A DNA stretch of 64,000 nt from Psychromonas sp030397575. GTDB taxonomy: Bacteria > Pseudomonadota > Gammaproteobacteria > Enterobacterales > Psychromonadaceae. Where the stretch lies: the NCBI RefSeq assembly GCF_046250175.1, contig NZ_CP176468.1; one strand, written 5' to 3'. Positions within the stretch are counted from its first letter, which is position 1, and each line of letters begins with the position of its first letter. Below, piece by piece: positions 61,733 to 64,000 of this stretch. The notes under the pieces are model-generated. The model saw nothing but the letters and a program-made list of their open reading frames with translations. It was not told the origin of the DNA and did no database searches. The position numbers and the translations under genes are program-made.

Positions 61733-63364
61733 ATGAACACCACTAACACTCAACCTAAAGAGAACCAAGGTTTTGCATTAATTACCGTATTAGTGATCTC
61801 ATTTCTCGGTAGCTTAATTGTGTTCGACACCATCCAAGAAAACCTCAATCAAGAGCGTATGGCGGGTAATTATACCAAAGAACTTAATGCCCGGTTACAA
61901 GCTGAAAATGGGCTTGCTGAAGCTTACAATATGCTCAGCACAGACAGTAGCCTATCGACCGATGATATGATGACTCAATTGAACAGTGCACAAAATAGTT
62001 CTGGTGGTTATTACCACAATATTGATGCTTGGTTAGATAGTGATATCAGAGAAATAAATAGCTCAGGTTTTCACTACGATGGCACATATGCAATGCGCGG
62101 ATCATTTTCATTAACTTCCTCTTCAGGAAACTCAGTCTTTACTGGCGCAATTACTACCTGTGATGGCGCAACATTAGGAGGCAGTGGCACCATTGATAGC
62201 TATGATTCAAGCGAAGGTGCTTATGACTCCAGTAATCCAGGTAATAATGGTGATGTTTCAGTATTAAACGAAGATGCTAGTGGCTTAACTTTAAGTGGCA
62301 GCTCACCTATTGATGGAAGTGTGTCGATTAATGGCGACTTAACCATGTCGGGATCAGCTTCTATTTCAGGTGATGCACATGTATCAGGTAATATTGATTT
62401 AGGCAGCTCAGGATCTATTGATGGAAACGCACAGGCGACCGGTAATGTCACCAACTCCTACTCTTCAACAACAATGGATAGTATTAGCGCCAACGGCGAT
62501 GTCACCATACGAAACAGTTTTGATAACCCGATTTCATATAGTGGTGAATTAAATTATCCTAGTTATGGCAGTGTTAGTAATGCAACCTATTATGATACAA
62601 ACCAAGTTAGTGACGTTGGTACTGAAACCTGCGACATATTAGATTTAGCCAGTGAATTTGCCAACACAACGGATGGTGTAGGTAGTTTAGGAAGTGTCTC
62701 TCCAACCGCTTACTCTTTTTCCTATTGGCCTTACACTGACTATGTATTTACCGATACAGGACTAGAGTCATATAACAAAAGCAGTGGCACCACAGATAGC
62801 TTTGATACAGAAACAGCAACTATCGACTTTTTAGGTGAAGCAACAGAAGTCTATGTGATGAGCATTGATAGCTTTCAAAGTGGTAATACAATCACTATCG
62901 AAAGCGGTAATAATGTCACTATCTATTTAAGTGGGGATACCTCTATTGAAGATAAAATTTATGTGGAAGATGGCGCAACGCTAACCATTATCACCGAAGG
63001 TACTTTTACAACAACAGCTGATGGTGGTGTATATGCTTTAGATAGTGATGGTAATACAGCTACTTCGGCAGTAAATAGTGATGGTGAAAATTCATTTATT
63101 CTATACTCAGGGTATGACTCTGACGGCGATAATAGTGATTATGGTGTTACCTTGTCTGGCTCAACGGATATGTTTTTAACCGCTTATGCACCCGATGCGG
63201 CAATCAAAGTTACAGCAAGTGGTGATATCTATGGCTCTTTACGTAGTGATTATCTAAAGGTAACTGGCGGTGCAGGCGTTCACTTTGATGAACAAATCAC
63301 CAGTACGAATATAGGCAGCTCAGGCTCTAGCTCATCAACACCAGAAATCACACGTTGGTTTTAA
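61733..63364 (+). CDS. pilX: Oversized PilX-like minor pilin with a repeat-rich C-terminal domain
   Basis: This 543-aa protein starts like PilX: a leader of 13 residues, then GFALITVLVISFLGSLIVFD without Glu+5, and the conserved ERMAGNYTKELNARLQAENG. The ATG at 61733 follows AGGGA by 6 nt and is preferred to one 6 nt earlier. Typical PilX has about 170-200 aa. Here about 350 further residues follow, rich in Ser, Gly, Asp and Thr. They include two 18-residue beta-helix-like repeats (about residues 198-233), two cysteines (143 and 300) and a C-terminal block (FLTAYAPDAAIKVTASGDIY) like a DUF7305-type domain. It ends the operon; pilY1 is absent. Function beyond pilus priming, perhaps tip adhesion, is inference. 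Confidence 0.8.
   Translation: MNTTNTQPKENQGFALITVLVISFLGSLIVFDTIQENLNQERMAGNYTKELNARLQAENGLAEAYNMLSTDSSLSTDDMMTQLNSAQNSSGGYYHNIDAWLDSDIREINSSGFHYDGTYAMRGSFSLTSSSGNSVFTGAITTCDGATLGGSGTIDSYDSSEGAYDSSNPGNNGDVSVLNEDASGLTLSGSSPIDGSVSINGDLTMSGSASISGDAHVSGNIDLGSSGSIDGNAQATGNVTNSYSSTTMDSISANGDVTIRNSFDNPISYSGELNYPSYGSVSNATYYDTNQVSDVGTETCDILDLASEFANTTDGVGSLGSVSPTAYSFSYWPYTDYVFTDTGLESYNKSSGTTDSFDTETATIDFLGEATEVYVMSIDSFQSGNTITIESGNNVTIYLSGDTSIEDKIYVEDGATLTIITEGTFTTTADGGVYALDSDGNTATSAVNSDGENSFILYSGYDSDGDNSDYGVTLSGSTDMFLTAYAPDAAIKVTASGDIYGSLRSDYLKVTGGAGVHFDEQITSTNIGSSGSSSSTPEITRWF
62324..62431 (+). repeat. Two 18-residue tandem repeats within pilX
   Basis: SINGDLTMSGSASISGDA and HVSGNIDLGSSGSIDGNA stand head to tail. 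A 17-residue partial copy (DASGLTLSGSSPIDGSV) precedes them and a looser copy (QATGNVTNSYSS) follows. The alternating hydrophobic/Gly pattern is typical of right-handed beta-helix or bactofilin-like rungs. Confidence 0.75.
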
Positions 63365-63389
63365 ATAAAATCACACTCCTATCGAATTT

Positions 63390-63422
63390 ACCCATAGTAT
63401 TCTAATCTTTAATGCTATGGGT
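63390..63422. terminator. Hairpin between pilX and dtd
   Basis: ACCCATAGTATT and AATGCTATGGGT pair over 12 bp (one wobble) around a 9-nt loop, between convergent genes. The T tail is short (TTTAT). Confidence 0.6.
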
Positions 63423-63454
63423 TTATCACTAGCCAAGCATTCACTTTCAGCGAA

Positions 63455-63892
63455 TTAAACCTGCAACCAAAATGTCGTAGGTCCATCATTAGTTGAAGTC
63501 ACTTGCATATCTGCCGCAAAAATCCCATTTTCAACATGGCAACCTAGCTGCTCACATTGCTTACTGAAATACTCATACAGGCGTTTCGCTTCAGCAGGAT
63601 CTGCGCTATTGCTAAAACCAGGACGATTCCCTTTTTTAGTCTCAGCGACCAAGGTGAATTGAGAAATAACTAACAAGTCACCATTAGCTTGTTTGACATT
63701 GAGGTTCATTTTGTCATTATCATCGGCAAAAATACGGTAAGCTAATACTTTTTCAGCCAAACGTTTAGCCTGACTCTCTGTATCACCCTTCTCCACGCCT
63801 AATAATACCAATAAACCACCATCAATCTGCCCTACTACAGCATTATCAACAGATACAGATGCATTATTAACACGTTGTATCATGGCTATCAT
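63455..63892 (-). CDS. dtd: D-aminoacyl-tRNA deacylase
   Basis: Dtd removes D-amino acids (and glycine on tRNA-Ala) from mischarged tRNAs. The 145-aa protein has the expected MIAMIQRVNNASVSVDNAVV start, GGLLVLLGVEKGDTE, the conserved LLVISQFTLVAETKKGNRPG with the SQxT motif, and FSNSADPAEAKRLY. Its C-terminal NDGPTTFWLQV contains the NxGPxT motif of the family. Its ATG overlaps the stop of the upstream yihY gene (ATGA), the same linkage as E. coli yihY-dtd. Confidence 0.97.
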   Translation of the reverse strand: MIAMIQRVNNASVSVDNAVVGQIDGGLLVLLGVEKGDTESQAKRLAEKVLAYRIFADDNDKMNLNVKQANGDLLVISQFTLVAETKKGNRPGFSNSADPAEAKRLYEYFSKQCEQLGCHVENGIFAADMQVTSTNDGPTTFWLQV

Positions 63893-64000
63893 GAGGCTTC
63901 CTCAAGCTCATCGAGCTCGGTTTCTTCAGGATAAAAGAACTCATCTAAGGTAGATGTCACCTCCGCACCTATTAATACAATTAACCAACTAAAGTAGATC
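63889..64000 (-). CDS. yihY: 3' end of a YihY/BrkB family membrane protein (partial)
   Basis: The last 36 residues of a gene entering from the right edge are visible. They begin IYFSWLIVLIGAEVTSTLDE and end with an acidic tail (PEETELDELEEAS). The IYFSWLIVLIGAE stretch matches the final membrane helix of YihY-type proteins, and the position upstream of dtd with an ATGA overlap matches E. coli. Most of the gene is outside the window. Its function is not established. Confidence 0.8.
   Translation of the reverse strand, partial: IYFSWLIVLIGAEVTSTLDEFFYPEETELDELEEAS

Noticed and set aside
1..64000. tRNA genes, CRISPR arrays, insertion sequences, prophage or integron sites
   Set aside because: Looked for in the gene-free gaps; no cloverleaf, regularly spaced repeat, transposase, integrase or terminal inverted repeat was seen. 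Gene order is conserved core chromosome throughout.

Overview
This 64 kb window is an ordinary, densely coded, AT-rich stretch of gammaproteobacterial chromosome. Gene content and order (ygiF, ygiM-cca-uppP-folK-folB-plsY, pilMNOPQ-aroK-aroB-damX-dam-rpe-gph-trpS, sthA/yijD, ubiC-ubiA, rph-pyrE, dtd-yihY) match the core genome of the Vibrionales/Alteromonadales/Enterobacterales group. The low GC, the GspAB pair, the FliL-like protein beside ubiC, the peroxiredoxin-glutaredoxin hybrid and the many type IV pilus genes suggest a marine, possibly cold-adapted, Psychromonas-like organism. The genus is an inference from gene repertoire, not from a search. I found no rRNA, tRNA, CRISPR array, insertion sequence or prophage.

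Layout. 0-6 kb: the tail of an unrecognised gene, a chemoreceptor without a periplasmic sensor, a CYTH-CHAD triphosphatase, a PhoU-like/Pit phosphate uptake pair and YgiM. 6-15.5 kb: GspB-GspA, tRNA CCA-adding enzyme, undecaprenyl-diphosphatase with folate genes folK and folB, plsY, gloA, then trpS, gph and rpe. 15.5-24.5 kb: the dam-damX-aroB-aroK block and the type IV pilus assembly operon pilMNOPQ, all on the minus strand. 24.7-37.8 kb: PBP1a (divergent from pilM), nudE, sthA, the yijD-mgsA-MOSC/ferredoxin operon, miaE, a SWIM-SNF2 helicase, a diguanylate cyclase-like protein and galE. 37.9-46.3 kb: a ComEA-like protein, the rhomboid protease glpG, a FliL-like protein, ubiC-ubiA, a flavoprotein disulfide reductase, a peroxiredoxin-glutaredoxin hybrid and rep. 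46.5-52.9 kb: an RND efflux operon headed by its TetR regulator, then pyrE and rph. 53-59.6 kb: a double solute-binding-domain/GGDEF receptor, a DUF481 outer-membrane protein and a pitrilysin-like M16 protease. 59.8-64 kb: a minor-pilin operon (pilE, fimT, pilV, pilW and an oversized pilX-like gene), then dtd and the end of yihY.

How the parts fit. Type IV pilus function recurs three times: the alignment/secretin operon, the minor-pilin operon, and a periplasmic ComEA-like DNA-binding protein that could use the pilus for DNA uptake. Cell-envelope synthesis (mrcA, uppP, plsY, damX, galE) and isoprenoid quinone synthesis (ubiCA) make up much of the rest.

Nothing in the window is clearly a new defence or biosynthetic system. 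The most interesting items are the large repeat-bearing PilX-like minor pilin in an operon without pilY1; a disulfide reductase with a cysteine-rich tail next to a peroxiredoxin-glutaredoxin hybrid; a periplasmic-sensing protein whose GGDEF site is broken but whose c-di-GMP inhibitory site is kept; and a palindromic operator overlapping the promoter of the tetR-RND operon.
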